Part shown: positions 16,722 to 25,716 of the stretch, piece after piece | Numbering within the stretch: the stretch's first letter is position 1 | Layout: every line of letters starts with the position of its first letter | Assembly (NCBI GenBank): GCA_012959525.1 | Contig: DUDB01000032.1 | Span: 1 to 64,000 of the forward strand | Source of the DNA: Planctomycetota bacterium | GTDB taxonomy: Bacteria > Planctomycetota > UBA1135 > GCA-002686595 | DNA length: 64,000 nt | Direction of reading: 5' to 3' | Translations under genes and position numbers: made by a program | Notes under the pieces: model-generated | Told to the model about the DNA's origin: nothing | Seen by the model: the letters and a program-made list of their open reading frames with translations, nothing else | Database searches by the model: none

Positions 16722-18032
16722 GTGATTCGGACCTTGCGCACCTTTTCCGCCCTGGGGGCCTGCGCCCTGTGCGTCGGCGCAACCACCTCGGTTGCGACCG
16801 GGCAGTGGGGGAAAGGAGCAGATCGAGGTTTGGCGATCCTGACCGCCAAGGCTTTGGCCGTTCCCCTGGAAGGAACCCAGGCTATCGACGACGCGATCAT
16901 CCTCGTGCGGGAAGGGAGGATCGAGCACGTGGGGCCTCAGGCCGACACGCTCGTCCCCCCCGGCTATGAAGTTCTGGACGTGGGCGCACGCTGGGTGGCT
17001 CCGGGGATCATCGACCTCCACTGCCACGTTGCATCCAGCTCGTTCTTTGTGAACGACCTGAATGACACGGTCTACCTGACCAACCCTGGGCTTCGATCGT
17101 CCACTTCGGTGGTTCCCGGCAACGAGCACCTCGCCGTGGGTTTGGCCGCCGGGGTTACAAGCGTCCTCTATATCCCTGGATCAGGGAGCAACGTTGGCGG
17201 GCAGGGTGTACTGCTGAAGACGGGCTTTTCCACTTACGAGCAGATGGAGATCCGCAATCCCGGATCACTGAAACTAGCCCAGGCGGGGAACCCGGAGAGT
17301 TGGACAGTGGGCGTCGGCCGGGCCTTCATGAACTACAACACCCGCAGCACTTTCCGTCGCGGCATGGCCTACGCTCGCCAGCGCAGTGCGGGGGGGGGCA
17401 CGGATCGCGCCAAGGACGTCCAGTGGGAGGTCTTCAGCGCTCTGCTCGACCGCACAACCCAGGTTTCCACCCACACGCAGATCTACCAGGTTGTCTTGAT
17501 GACGATCACCATGATCCGTGAGGAGTTTGGCATCGACGTCTACATCGACCACGGCTCTTTCGACGGCTACAAGGCTGCTGGTCGTGCACAAGCGAAGGGC
17601 GTTCCTGCAATCCTGGGCCCGCGGGGTATCGTGCCACACACCTGGGTTGAGTACCGGGAAAACATGATGGTGGAGAACGACACCGACGGTGCGATTCTGG
17701 GTATGGCCGCCGAGTATCAAAGAGCAGGACATCAGATGATCGGCTTCAACACAGACTCCCCGGTCGTGCCAGAGCAGGAGCTCCCGCTGCAAGCGGCCAT
17801 GGCCGTGCGCTACGGTTTTGACACGTCACGTACTCAGCACGTACGCGGCCTGACCATTGTCCCGGCCGTGGCAGCTGGGATCGATGATCGGGTGGGAAGC
17901 ATTGAGGTGGGCAAGGATGCGGACCTGATTATCACCAGCGGTGATCCGGCAGATCCGCGCACCACGGTTTCCCTTGTCCTGATCGAGGGGCAACGGGTGT
18001 ACGACATTGAACAGGAGACACGTCGATGGTGA
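16722..18032 (+). CDS. Exported metal-dependent amidohydrolase 6 (canonical core 1)
   Basis: A 436-residue protein; GTG start two bases after the previous stop with a GGAG motif 12 bases upstream. After a signal peptide comes the N-terminal sheet, then IIDLHCHV with His100 and His102, the first HxH ligands. Further ligands are visible as STHTQIY (His), VYIDHGSFDGY (His) and GFNTDSPV (Asp), the pattern of an active amidohydrolase. A conserved NYNTRSTFRRG block follows the beta3 region. The C-terminal DDRVGSIEVGKDADLIITSG is intact and the protein ends with RRW. It is the first of four closely related genes and overlaps the next by seven bases. The substrate is unknown; family members cleave cyclic or linear amide bonds. 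Confidence 0.85.
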   Translation: MIRTLRTFSALGACALCVGATTSVATGQWGKGADRGLAILTAKALAVPLEGTQAIDDAIILVREGRIEHVGPQADTLVPPGYEVLDVGARWVAPGIIDLHCHVASSSFFVNDLNDTVYLTNPGLRSSTSVVPGNEHLAVGLAAGVTSVLYIPGSGSNVGGQGVLLKTGFSTYEQMEIRNPGSLKLAQAGNPESWTVGVGRAFMNYNTRSTFRRGMAYARQRSAGGGTDRAKDVQWEVFSALLDRTTQVSTHTQIYQVVLMTITMIREEFGIDVYIDHGSFDGYKAAGRAQAKGVPAILGPRGIVPHTWVEYRENMMVENDTDGAILGMAAEYQRAGHQMIGFNTDSPVVPEQELPLQAAMAVRYGFDTSRTQHVRGLTIVPAVAAGIDDRVGSIEVGKDADLIITSGDPADPRTTVSLVLIEGQRVYDIEQETRRW

Positions 18033-19330
18033 GTTCTTCCCGTATTTTGGCCGTTGCGACCTTTGTTGCGGCCCTGACTGTTGCCTCGGCGCCTGCCCTG
18101 GAAACTCCAGGAGAGCAGGGTCTCGTGCTGCTCGCCCGTAAGGTGGTCACGGGCTCATTTGAAGGTGACGGCGTCATCAACAATGGTGCCGTGGTCATCC
18201 GCGGCGGCCTGATCGAAGCTGTGGGTCCCCGGACCGACGTAGCCATACCCGAGGGCTATCGCGTTGAAGATCTGGGAGATCTGTGGATCACGCCCGGGAT
18301 GATCGACCTGCACTGTCACGTGGCGATGGGTATGCAGGATCTGTCGGAGTCGGCTTACCTCACAAATCCCGGCATGCGCGCCTCTGTCGGGATTATTCCA
18401 GGCAATACAAACCTGCTCAATGCTGTGGCGGGAGGCGTCACCTCGGTGCTTCACATTCCCGGTTCGGCCACGAACATGGGAGGCCAAGGTGTTTTGTTGC
18501 GAACAGCACCCCGCGCATTCGAGGACGCGCTGATAAGAGATCCTGGTTCCTTGAAGTTGGCCCAAGCAGGTAACCCCGAGCGACGGGCCCCGTGGAACCC
18601 GCGCCGCTCGTTCATGAACTACAACACGCGCAGCACCTTCCGGCGCGGGGTGGCGTATGCCAAGCGTTGGGCGGAGTTCGAGGCGGGTACCGGTGAGAAA
18701 CCAGATCGTGACCTGCAGTTCGACATCTTCCGCAGCTTGTACAAGGGGGAGGCCCAGGTCTCGACCCACACCCAGATCTACCAGGTTGTATTGATGACCC
18801 TGACCATGGTGGCGGAGAACTTCAAACTGCCGGTCTACATCGATCACGGCACCTTTGATGGTTGGCGCGCGGCGGCCAAGGCCCAGGAACTTGGGGTGGC
18901 CGCTATCCTCGGTCCTCGTGGAATCACTAATGGCATGAACTCCCCGGGGTTTGCCTCCTACGACCAGGATGGAGCCATTTTCGGAGTGGCGGCCCAATAT
19001 CAGAAACTTGGGCACCAGCGGGTCGGGTTCAACACCGACTGCGTAGGGCCACTGGGTCGCGGAATTGCCCAGGAGGAGCTCGGCTTGCAGGCCTCAATGG
19101 GTGTTCGTTATGGGTTCGACAACTCCGAGCCCTATGGCGTGCGCGGTGTGACCTCGGTTCCCGCTGAAGCCGCGGGCCTGGACGATCGTCTTGGGCGAGT
19201 GCTCCCGGGACTCGAAGCCGATCTCGTCATTTCCACGGGCGACCCTACGGATCCGCGCTGCTCTGTGGAGCGCGTCTATCAAGCCGGACGCTTGGTCTAC
19301 AACACGGCTACCCAAACGCGGCGTTTCTAG
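18026..19330 (+). CDS. Exported metal-dependent amidohydrolase 7 (canonical core 2)
   Basis: A 434-residue protein starting within the end of the previous gene. It has a signal peptide (ILAVATFVAALTVASAPA), MIDLHCHV as HxH, STHTQIY, VYIDHGTFDGW and GFNTDCVG as further ligands, and a DDRLGRVLPGLEADLVISTG C-terminal signature. A stretch of ~40 residues around QFDIFRSLYKGEAQVSTHTQ is almost identical to the next gene, indicating recent duplication. It ends TRRF, where the siblings end RRW. A small insertion with Gly-Arg follows the Asp ligand (LGRGIAQEEL), a difference that may alter substrate choice. Confidence 0.85.
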   Translation: MVSSSRILAVATFVAALTVASAPALETPGEQGLVLLARKVVTGSFEGDGVINNGAVVIRGGLIEAVGPRTDVAIPEGYRVEDLGDLWITPGMIDLHCHVAMGMQDLSESAYLTNPGMRASVGIIPGNTNLLNAVAGGVTSVLHIPGSATNMGGQGVLLRTAPRAFEDALIRDPGSLKLAQAGNPERRAPWNPRRSFMNYNTRSTFRRGVAYAKRWAEFEAGTGEKPDRDLQFDIFRSLYKGEAQVSTHTQIYQVVLMTLTMVAENFKLPVYIDHGTFDGWRAAAKAQELGVAAILGPRGITNGMNSPGFASYDQDGAIFGVAAQYQKLGHQRVGFNTDCVGPLGRGIAQEELGLQASMGVRYGFDNSEPYGVRGVTSVPAEAAGLDDRLGRVLPGLEADLVISTGDPTDPRCSVERVYQAGRLVYNTATQTRRF

Positions 19331-19334
19331 AACC

Positions 19335-20609
19335 ATGACCTTGTCCAGTACACGCACTCTGGTCTGCTTGGCCCTCTGCCTCTTGGGGCTGGGGAGTTTG
19401 TCCTCCGCCCATGACGTAAAGAAGGGTCGGGCCATTCTCGCGCGCAAGATTCTGATTGCCGCGCGGCCGGGGCCATCCGTCCTCGACAACGGTGTGATCT
19501 TGATCTCTGGCGATCGCATCGAGGCCGTCGGGCCTCGCAGCGAAATCGAAATCCCCGAGGGCTACGAGGTGTTGGACGTGGGTGACCACTGGGTCTGCCC
19601 GGGGTTCCTGGACCTCCACAACCACACCGCCTCGGATTTGGTCAGCCTCAATGACACGGTCTACCTGACCAACCCCGGCCTGCGGGCCATCGCGGGAGCC
19701 CTTCCCGACAACCCGGGCATGCGGGTGGCGCTGGCCGCGGGCGTGACTTCGGTCCTGACCATTCCAGGCTCCGGCTCCAACATGGGCGGGCAGGGCGTCT
19801 TGCAACGAACGGGCTTCCGTGGTTTTGAGGCCAACCTGATCCGCAACCCCGGCTCGTTGAAGCTGGCTCAAGCCGGCAACCCCGAGCGTAGCCAGCCCTG
19901 GAGTCCGCGCCGCTCCTTCATGAACTACAACACGCGCAGCACCTTTCGGCGCGGTGTGGCCTATGCCAAGCGTTGGTCGGCTTTTGAAGCGGGCACGGGT
20001 GAGAAGCCTGAGCGCGACCTGCAGTTCGACATCTTCCGTAGCCTGTACAAGGGCGAGGCGCAGGTCTCCACCCACACGCAGATCTATCAGGTCGTTCTGA
20101 TGACGGTGACCATGGTGGCCATCGAATTCGGCTTGCCCGTGTTCATCGACCACGGAACCTTCGATGGCTACCGCGCCGCGCCCCAGGCCCAGGCTGCGGG
20201 TGTCAACGCCATCCTCGGCCCGCGGGCCATCCAGGCACCCAGGCCCGGTTCCCTGGACACCGACGGCGCAATACTGGGGGTGGCTGCCAGCTATCAGGAG
20301 CGCGGACACACCACCATTGGCTTCAATACCGACGCGCCGGTCATCCCCGAGGAGGAGTTGCCCCTTCAGGCGGCCATGGGAGTGCGCTATGGGTTCGACA
20401 ACTCCAATATGGACGCACTCCGGGGCCTGACCATCGTCCCCGCCATGACCGTTGGGTTGGACGCCGACCAGGGCAGCGTCGAGGTTGGAAAGTACGCGGA
20501 CCTGATCGTGACAACGGGGGACCCCATCGACCCGCGCAGCTCGGTGGAGTGGGTCATCCAACATGGGCAAACGGTGTACAGCACCTCTAAGGAGCGCCGC
20601 AGGTGGTAG
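19335..20609 (+). CDS. Exported metal-dependent amidohydrolase 8 (canonical core 3)
   Basis: A 424-residue protein; ATG 19335 is chosen because the signal peptide (LVCLALCLLGLGSLSSA) begins there, four bases after the preceding stop, although the frame is open upstream. Ligands: FLDLHNHT (HxH), STHTQIY, VFIDHGTFDGY and GFNTDAPV. NYNTRSTFRRGVAYAKRW and the segment ending STHTQIYQVVLMT match protein 7 nearly residue for residue. The C-terminus is ERRRW. The last bases contain the ribosome site and start of the next gene. Confidence 0.85.
   Translation: MTLSSTRTLVCLALCLLGLGSLSSAHDVKKGRAILARKILIAARPGPSVLDNGVILISGDRIEAVGPRSEIEIPEGYEVLDVGDHWVCPGFLDLHNHTASDLVSLNDTVYLTNPGLRAIAGALPDNPGMRVALAAGVTSVLTIPGSGSNMGGQGVLQRTGFRGFEANLIRNPGSLKLAQAGNPERSQPWSPRRSFMNYNTRSTFRRGVAYAKRWSAFEAGTGEKPERDLQFDIFRSLYKGEAQVSTHTQIYQVVLMTVTMVAIEFGLPVFIDHGTFDGYRAAPQAQAAGVNAILGPRAIQAPRPGSLDTDGAILGVAASYQERGHTTIGFNTDAPVIPEEELPLQAAMGVRYGFDNSNMDALRGLTIVPAMTVGLDADQGSVEVGKYADLIVTTGDPIDPRSSVEWVIQHGQTVYSTSKERRRW
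20589..20594 (+). promoter_or_regulatory. Ribosome binding site fixing a GTG start
   Basis: AAGGAG sits eight bases before GTG 20603, inside the end of the previous gene. It is one of the few strong Shine-Dalgarno sequences in the window and supports the overlapping GTG over the ATG at 20627. Confidence 0.6.
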
Positions 20610-21853
20610 CTTTCGTCGCTGCATCCATGCTGGCCATTGTGGTCGGCACCCAGGAACCCGGTACACCGGGCGGTGGAGGTCTCGCTCTCTTGGCCACAAA
20701 GGCCCTGGTGGCGGAGCTGGACGGGCGGCAAGTCGTCGACCAGGCGGTGGTCCTGGTGGCGGATGGTGAGATCGAAGCCGTCGGGCCCCGATCGGAGCTG
20801 GAGATACCCGAGGGCTACGTCGTGCGCGATCTTGGCCCCTACTGGATCATGCCCGGTCTGGTGGATCTGCACACCCACGTCAGCGGGTCCGGCATCAACG
20901 ACACGGTCTACCAGATCAACTCCGGCCTGCGCGTGGCACCGACCACCCAACCCGGCAACCCGAATCTCGAACGGGCCCTTGCCGCCGGGGTGACCACGGT
21001 CCTCTACATCCCGGGATCGGGCTCGAACATGGGGGGGCAGGGAATACTGATGAAGACGGGGTTCAAGGAGTACGAGCGCGCGCTTGTACGCGATCCTGGA
21101 TCGCTCAAGATCGCCCAGGGGGACAATCCCACCCGCTGGGGCTACGGCATGGGCCGCCTGCTCATGAACCACCACCTGCGCAAGGTGATCGAGCAGGGGC
21201 TTGCCTACGCCCGGGCCTGGGATGCGTTCGAGGCGGGCACGGGCCAAGAGCCCGAGCGCGAGCTGCGTCTCGACATCTTCCGAGACCTGGCAGCCCACCG
21301 CACCCAGGTCTCCACCCACACCCAGTACTTCCAACTGGTGATGATGAGCATTCTGATGCTGGCCCGGGACTACGAATTGGACGTCTACATCGACCACGGC
21401 TCCTTCGACAGCTACCTCAACACCGACATCGCCTTGGAGAACAACGTGGCCGCCATCCTTGGCCCGCGCGAGGTGATGTGGCCGAACCCGCCCCGCTATC
21501 GAACCGATGGTCAGGTGCACGGCAGCGCCTGGGGTTTCCAACAGCAGGGGCATACCATGATCGGCTTCAACACCGACGCGCCGGTGGTGCCTCTTGAAGA
21601 GCTGCCCCTGCAGGCCGCCATGGGCACTCGGTACGGCATGGACAACACGACCATGCAGGCGGTGCGCGGCCTCACCATCGTGCCTGCGACAGTGGCAGGT
21701 ATCGACCATCGGGTCGGAAGCCTAGAGCGGGGCAAGGACGCCGATTTGGTGGTTCTCAGTGGCGACCCCGCCGACCCGCGCACCTCCATTGAACAGGTCT
21801 ACCTAGAAGGCGAGAGCGTCTACGACACGGCACAGGACCGTCGTCGCTGGTAG
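20603..21853 (+). CDS. Exported metal-dependent amidohydrolase 9 (canonical core 4)
   Basis: A 416-residue protein with a strong ribosome site and a GTG start overlapping the previous gene by seven bases. A short signal peptide (VAFVAASMLAIVVG) precedes the sheet. Ligands: LVDLHTHV (HxH), STHTQYF, VYIDHGSFDSY and GFNTDAPV. In place of the NYNTRSTFRRG block of its three siblings it has LLMNHHLRKVIEQG, so it is the most diverged of the active group. C-terminal signature DHRVGSLERGKDADLVVLSG, last residues RRRW. It is followed by 46 non-coding bases. Confidence 0.85.
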   Translation: MVAFVAASMLAIVVGTQEPGTPGGGGLALLATKALVAELDGRQVVDQAVVLVADGEIEAVGPRSELEIPEGYVVRDLGPYWIMPGLVDLHTHVSGSGINDTVYQINSGLRVAPTTQPGNPNLERALAAGVTTVLYIPGSGSNMGGQGILMKTGFKEYERALVRDPGSLKIAQGDNPTRWGYGMGRLLMNHHLRKVIEQGLAYARAWDAFEAGTGQEPERELRLDIFRDLAAHRTQVSTHTQYFQLVMMSILMLARDYELDVYIDHGSFDSYLNTDIALENNVAAILGPREVMWPNPPRYRTDGQVHGSAWGFQQQGHTMIGFNTDAPVVPLEELPLQAAMGTRYGMDNTTMQAVRGLTIVPATVAGIDHRVGSLERGKDADLVVLSGDPADPRTSIEQVYLEGESVYDTAQDRRRW

Positions 21854-21899
21854 ATCAAGCAAGTATTCCTCGACAAGAAACTCACTTCCTCCAATCACG

Positions 21900-23132
21900 A
21901 TGCTCATTCCCCTGCTCCTTGCCTGGACGCCGAACCCTGCTCTCCAAGCGGCTCCCGACCTACCCGACCTGTACGCCCTGAAGGCCTCCGTCTTGGAGAC
22001 GGGCACCGGTGAGGTGATCGAACACGCCGTGCTCCTAGTGGAGGGAGGCAAGGTCATCACAGTCGGTGAGGACTTGGTGGTGGAGCGAGGGATTCCGGTA
22101 TACGAGTTGGAACCGAACCAGGTCGTCATGCCCGGTCTGGTGAATGCCTACACACGGGTGGGGGTTACAGGGTCTGGACCGAGCGGGGTGCAGCCCTGGA
22201 TGCGTGCTTCGGACGAGTTGTATCCGGCGGCAGGCGATTACGCCAAGGCGCGCGAAGCGGGAGTGACCACACTGGGACACTACCCTTCCGGCAATGGTAT
22301 TCCCGGTCGCTCGGTCGTGGTCAGGCCCATGGGGGCAAGCGCCGATGCCATGACACTCAAGGACGATGCCTACCTGAAGGTCATCATGTCCTCGAGCAAG
22401 TCGGCCAAGTCCTCATTGTCCGGCGGCTTCAAGGACGCCGATTCCTGGATCGCAAAGGAAGCCAAGAACAAGGAGAAGTGGGACAAGGCCAAAGAGAAGT
22501 TCGACAAAGAGGACGACGAGGAGAAAAAGAAGAAGCTCGACCCGGGCCCATACAAGCCCATCAAGGAAGACCCGAAGGCGACCTCCTTCATGGAGCTCCG
22601 CGACGGGTCCTTGAAGGCTCTCATCTCCGTGCGCACGGCCGGCGACTACCTGCACCTCATCGATGCTATCGGGGAGGAGAAATTCTCCTGGGACTTGCGA
22701 GTGGTCATGACTCGCGACATGAACATCTACCACGTTATCGAGAAGGTGGCTGAGAGCGGCCGGCGCGTTGTGCTGGAGCCCGAAATCTCGCTGCACCCGG
22801 GTACCATGCGGCAGCGCAATCTGCCTGCGGAGTTCGCCCGTGCGGGAACGCCTCTCGTCTTGGTGCCCCGCAACGACTCCATCTCCGGTTTCGAGGCTTG
22901 GCGTCGCCACGTGGGCGAGATTGTTGCCTCGGGTTTGGACCGCTCGATTGCAGTGCGCGCCATCACCCTAGAGCCCGCAGCACTGTTGGGAGTGGGAGAC
23001 CGGGTGGGCAGTCTGGAGGCAGGTAAGGACGCCAACATATTGATCTTGAGTGGAGATCCACTCGAACCTGGGACTCAAGTAGACGCCGTGATCCTGGAAG
23101 GCGCGCTCGTTAGCGGAGAGATGAATCTCTAA
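21900..23132 (+). CDS. Exported amidohydrolase-fold protein 10 (metal site lost)
   Basis: A 410-residue protein with a short signal peptide (MLIPLLLAWTPNPALQA). The HxH position reads MPGLVNAYTRVGVTG and the other ligands are missing, while GDRVGSLEAGKDANILILSG keeps the C-terminal family signature. Residues ~180-225 form the same kind of Lys/Glu/Asp-rich linker as in protein 1 (KNKEKWDKAKEKFDKEDDEE). It resembles proteins 1 and 11 in layout more than the neighbouring active enzymes. The stop overlaps the next start (TAATG). Confidence 0.7.
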   Translation: MLIPLLLAWTPNPALQAAPDLPDLYALKASVLETGTGEVIEHAVLLVEGGKVITVGEDLVVERGIPVYELEPNQVVMPGLVNAYTRVGVTGSGPSGVQPWMRASDELYPAAGDYAKAREAGVTTLGHYPSGNGIPGRSVVVRPMGASADAMTLKDDAYLKVIMSSSKSAKSSLSGGFKDADSWIAKEAKNKEKWDKAKEKFDKEDDEEKKKKLDPGPYKPIKEDPKATSFMELRDGSLKALISVRTAGDYLHLIDAIGEEKFSWDLRVVMTRDMNIYHVIEKVAESGRRVVLEPEISLHPGTMRQRNLPAEFARAGTPLVLVPRNDSISGFEAWRRHVGEIVASGLDRSIAVRAITLEPAALLGVGDRVGSLEAGKDANILILSGDPLEPGTQVDAVILEGALVSGEMNL

Positions 23133-24508
23133 TGCACATCAAAACCAACAAGAAGACAGGCAGCTTGAATGCCGCCGCGCTATTCCTACCTCTTGCCATG
23201 GGGCTTGTCGCACCGACTACTGCACAGGAGGACGAAGAGCCTGCCGACGAGTGGTTTGTTCTCCAGGGCGGCGACGTCCATACCGGCACGGGTGCGGTGC
23301 TGCGGGGGGCTTCTGTGCTCTCCAAGAACGGGAAGATCGACGAGATCGGATATGACCTCTATATACCCGAAGAAGCCGAGATCCTGGACGTAGCGGGCTA
23401 CCGCGTCTACCCGGGCCTCGTGGCGATCGAGTCCAGGGGCTTGTTCGGCGGCTCGTCCGATCTCGCCAACAGCGTGGATCCATTCAGCAAGAACATGGTC
23501 CTGGCCCTGTCGGCTGGCGTCACGACCGCACGCAACGGCTCCGAAGTGGCCAAGTTGCGCGCGGGTCACATTGATGGCCTCGTACTAACCTCTGGCGTCC
23601 TGCCCGGTCTCTCCTACAGCAAGTCCAACCCATCCGGGAAACGAACGCTGCGCCAGAAATTCGAGGTTGCTGTTCAGTACCTTGAAGTCTACGCCCAGTG
23701 GGAGATAGACAAGAAGTCGGATAAGGAGCTCAAAGAGCCCTCCGACAAGGGCGTGGACAGCTCCATCCTGCGCTACCTCAGGGGTGAGGCCAGGCCGGTG
23801 TTTTCCGCTAGCACGCGAACGGATCTCTTGGAGATCGCGCGCCTCGCCCAGAGGTTCGGCTTCCGTCCAATCATCAATGGTTGCCAGGAGGGATGGATCG
23901 TCGCCGACGAGCTCGGACGGGCCGGAGCCTCAGCCATTATCACAGCTCGTGATCGCAGCACAAAAGGGGAGGAGCTCGTTCGCACGGGTGGATCGTCCAT
24001 CGAGAACGCAGCGATCCTTCACCGAGCGGGCGTGTCCGTGACGATCATTCCCAGCTCTGCGGGCATCAGCCTGGGTGGGATCGTGGGCCGAGATCTGATG
24101 CACTTGACCATCGAGGCCGGCTTCGCGGTGCGTGGCGGTCTCTCCGAGAAAGCGGCGCTCGATGGAATCACCATTGAGCCTGCACGGCTTCTGGGCGTCG
24201 AGTCCCGCGTGGGGTCGATAGAGGTCGGCAAGGATGCCGACATGATCGTCACCGATGGGGACATTCTGCACTACCAGACGTTTGTCCAGTGGGCCGTGGT
24301 TTCCGGTGAGGTGGTCTACGATAAGGAGGCCGAGCTCTTCTTCGCTCACATTCGACCTCGCCCGAAAAGCGCTCTATCCCCTGAGGAGCGGGTGGATGCC
24401 GGGGAGACCGAAGATGAGGAAATCGAGGAGGATTCCGACGATTCGGACTCATCCGATGAGGGTGGCGAGGAAGGCGACGATAAGGGTGACGGGACCTTCC
24501 GCCCTTGA
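23132..24508 (+). CDS. Exported amidohydrolase-fold protein 11 (metal site lost, acidic tail)
   Basis: Last gene of the array, 458 residues. A signal peptide (AALFLPLAMGLVAPTTA) precedes LQGGDVHTGTGAVLRGASV. The HxH region is YPGLVAIESRGLFGG. A short charged linker (DKKSDKELKEPSDKG) lies where proteins 1 and 10 have theirs. ESRVGSIEVGKDADMIVTDG is conserved. The C-terminal ~50 residues are strongly acidic Asp/Glu/Ser, comparable to the tail of protein 4. No clear terminator follows. Confidence 0.7.
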   Translation: MHIKTNKKTGSLNAAALFLPLAMGLVAPTTAQEDEEPADEWFVLQGGDVHTGTGAVLRGASVLSKNGKIDEIGYDLYIPEEAEILDVAGYRVYPGLVAIESRGLFGGSSDLANSVDPFSKNMVLALSAGVTTARNGSEVAKLRAGHIDGLVLTSGVLPGLSYSKSNPSGKRTLRQKFEVAVQYLEVYAQWEIDKKSDKELKEPSDKGVDSSILRYLRGEARPVFSASTRTDLLEIARLAQRFGFRPIINGCQEGWIVADELGRAGASAIITARDRSTKGEELVRTGGSSIENAAILHRAGVSVTIIPSSAGISLGGIVGRDLMHLTIEAGFAVRGGLSEKAALDGITIEPARLLGVESRVGSIEVGKDADMIVTDGDILHYQTFVQWAVVSGEVVYDKEAELFFAHIRPRPKSALSPEERVDAGETEDEEIEEDSDDSDSSDEGGEEGDDKGDGTFRP

Positions 24509-24547
24509 TTCCAGAGGCCTACCTCTTCTGAACGCTCGCCGAAGGGC

Positions 24548-24553
24548 TAGACT
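24548..24553 (+). promoter_or_regulatory. Candidate -10 upstream of the TrpD2-like gene
   Basis: TAGACT in the 132-base gap after the amidohydrolase array; it would give a leader of about 80 bases. No good -35 is visible. Confidence 0.25.
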
Positions 24554-24640
24554 GATCCATATCGGGCCTATCGAAGGTCCGCCTGCCACCCTCTACCTGG
24601 GACACCTCCTGCGGTCGTCCCGCGCTCACCATCACCTAGT

Positions 24641-25708
24641 ATGAGCCTTCGACACCTGATGCGGGCCTTGGGCCCGGGTCGCAAAGACTCACGACACCTC
24701 ACCCAAGATGAGGCCGCTCGCGCATTTGACGCCATCCTCTCCGGAGACTCCAGCCCGGTTCTGATTGCCTCGTTCTTGACGAGCATGCGTTGGAAGGGCG
24801 TGACGGCAGCGGAGTTGACAGGATTCGCCCGAGCGGCTCGGAACAGGGCTACCATCCCGTGCCAAGGAGTGTCAGGCCTCGTCTGTGTCAGTCCACCTCA
24901 AGACGGCCATGACCAGGTCCCGCCGCTGGACCTGGCCGGATGCCTGATCGCGGCCGCCGCGGGAGCGCGGGTGCTGCTCATCACCGACAAAGGTGTTCCG
25001 CCACGGCGCGGACTGACAGCCGCTAACGTTCTGGACTCCCTCGGCTTGTCTATGACGTGGGATCCCACCGAGGCAGAGGATTGGGTGGCGAAGGGCCGCT
25101 TCGCTGCACTATCCGCAACCGGCATCCTGCCACCCCTGGCTGGGCTGCGAGAGATTCGTGGCGAGATGGCCTTGCGAACGCCACTCTCCACCGTGGAGAA
25201 GCTCCTTGCCCCGGCCTCGGCGGCGGTGGTTCTTGCGGCTCAGGGCGGGCCGGTTCTCGGGGCAGCGGCCGAGGTTGTCCAGGGGCTGGGCCACCCGCGA
25301 GGCATTGTTGTTCAGGGGTTGGATGGTGGGGTTGTTCCCTCCGTGCGCCGCCGGTCACGGGGTCTGGAGATCAGCGAAGGCCATCTGGTGCCCGTGATCG
25401 TAGAGCCGGAGGACTTTGGAATGGAGTGTGCGGCTGAGCCCGAGCTGCCCATGTTTGGGCCGCCAGAGGATGGCAGGGGGACAGGAGACAACCCAGCTCT
25501 GGTGGATGCCTCTGGTGACATGACGCGCGCCATCTTGGATGGCGAGCCGGGCTGTGCTCGAAACGCGGCCCTTCTCAGCGCCTCCTTGATCCTCAAGGCT
25601 TCCGGGCGCTCCTTGACGCTTGCCGAGGGCGTGGATGCAGCAGTCCGCGCCGTGGATGAGGGCCAGGCGAAGGCCCTGGTGGAGCACCTGCGCCAATTCG
25701 GGGCCTGA
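24641..25708 (+). CDS. TrpD2/YbiB-like glycosyltransferase-family-3 protein
   Basis: A 355-residue protein with the two-domain layout of anthranilate phosphoribosyltransferase and nucleoside phosphorylases: an N-terminal helical bundle (LTQDEAARAFDAILSG, VLIASFLTSMRWKG) and an alpha/beta domain (AAAAGARVLLITDKGVPPRRGLTAANVLDSLGL). The glycine-rich PRPP-binding loop of TrpD is replaced by VCVSPPQDGHDQVPPLDLAG, and the tryptophan-pathway neighbours are absent. That pattern fits the TrpD2 (YbiB) group, whose E. coli member binds nucleic acid rather than making phosphoribosyl anthranilate. Cytoplasmic. Convergent with the following gene. Confidence 0.7.
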   Translation: MSLRHLMRALGPGRKDSRHLTQDEAARAFDAILSGDSSPVLIASFLTSMRWKGVTAAELTGFARAARNRATIPCQGVSGLVCVSPPQDGHDQVPPLDLAGCLIAAAAGARVLLITDKGVPPRRGLTAANVLDSLGLSMTWDPTEAEDWVAKGRFAALSATGILPPLAGLREIRGEMALRTPLSTVEKLLAPASAAVVLAAQGGPVLGAAAEVVQGLGHPRGIVVQGLDGGVVPSVRRRSRGLEISEGHLVPVIVEPEDFGMECAAEPELPMFGPPEDGRGTGDNPALVDASGDMTRAILDGEPGCARNAALLSASLILKASGRSLTLAEGVDAAVRAVDEGQAKALVEHLRQFGA

Positions 25709-25716
25709 GCGCTCTC

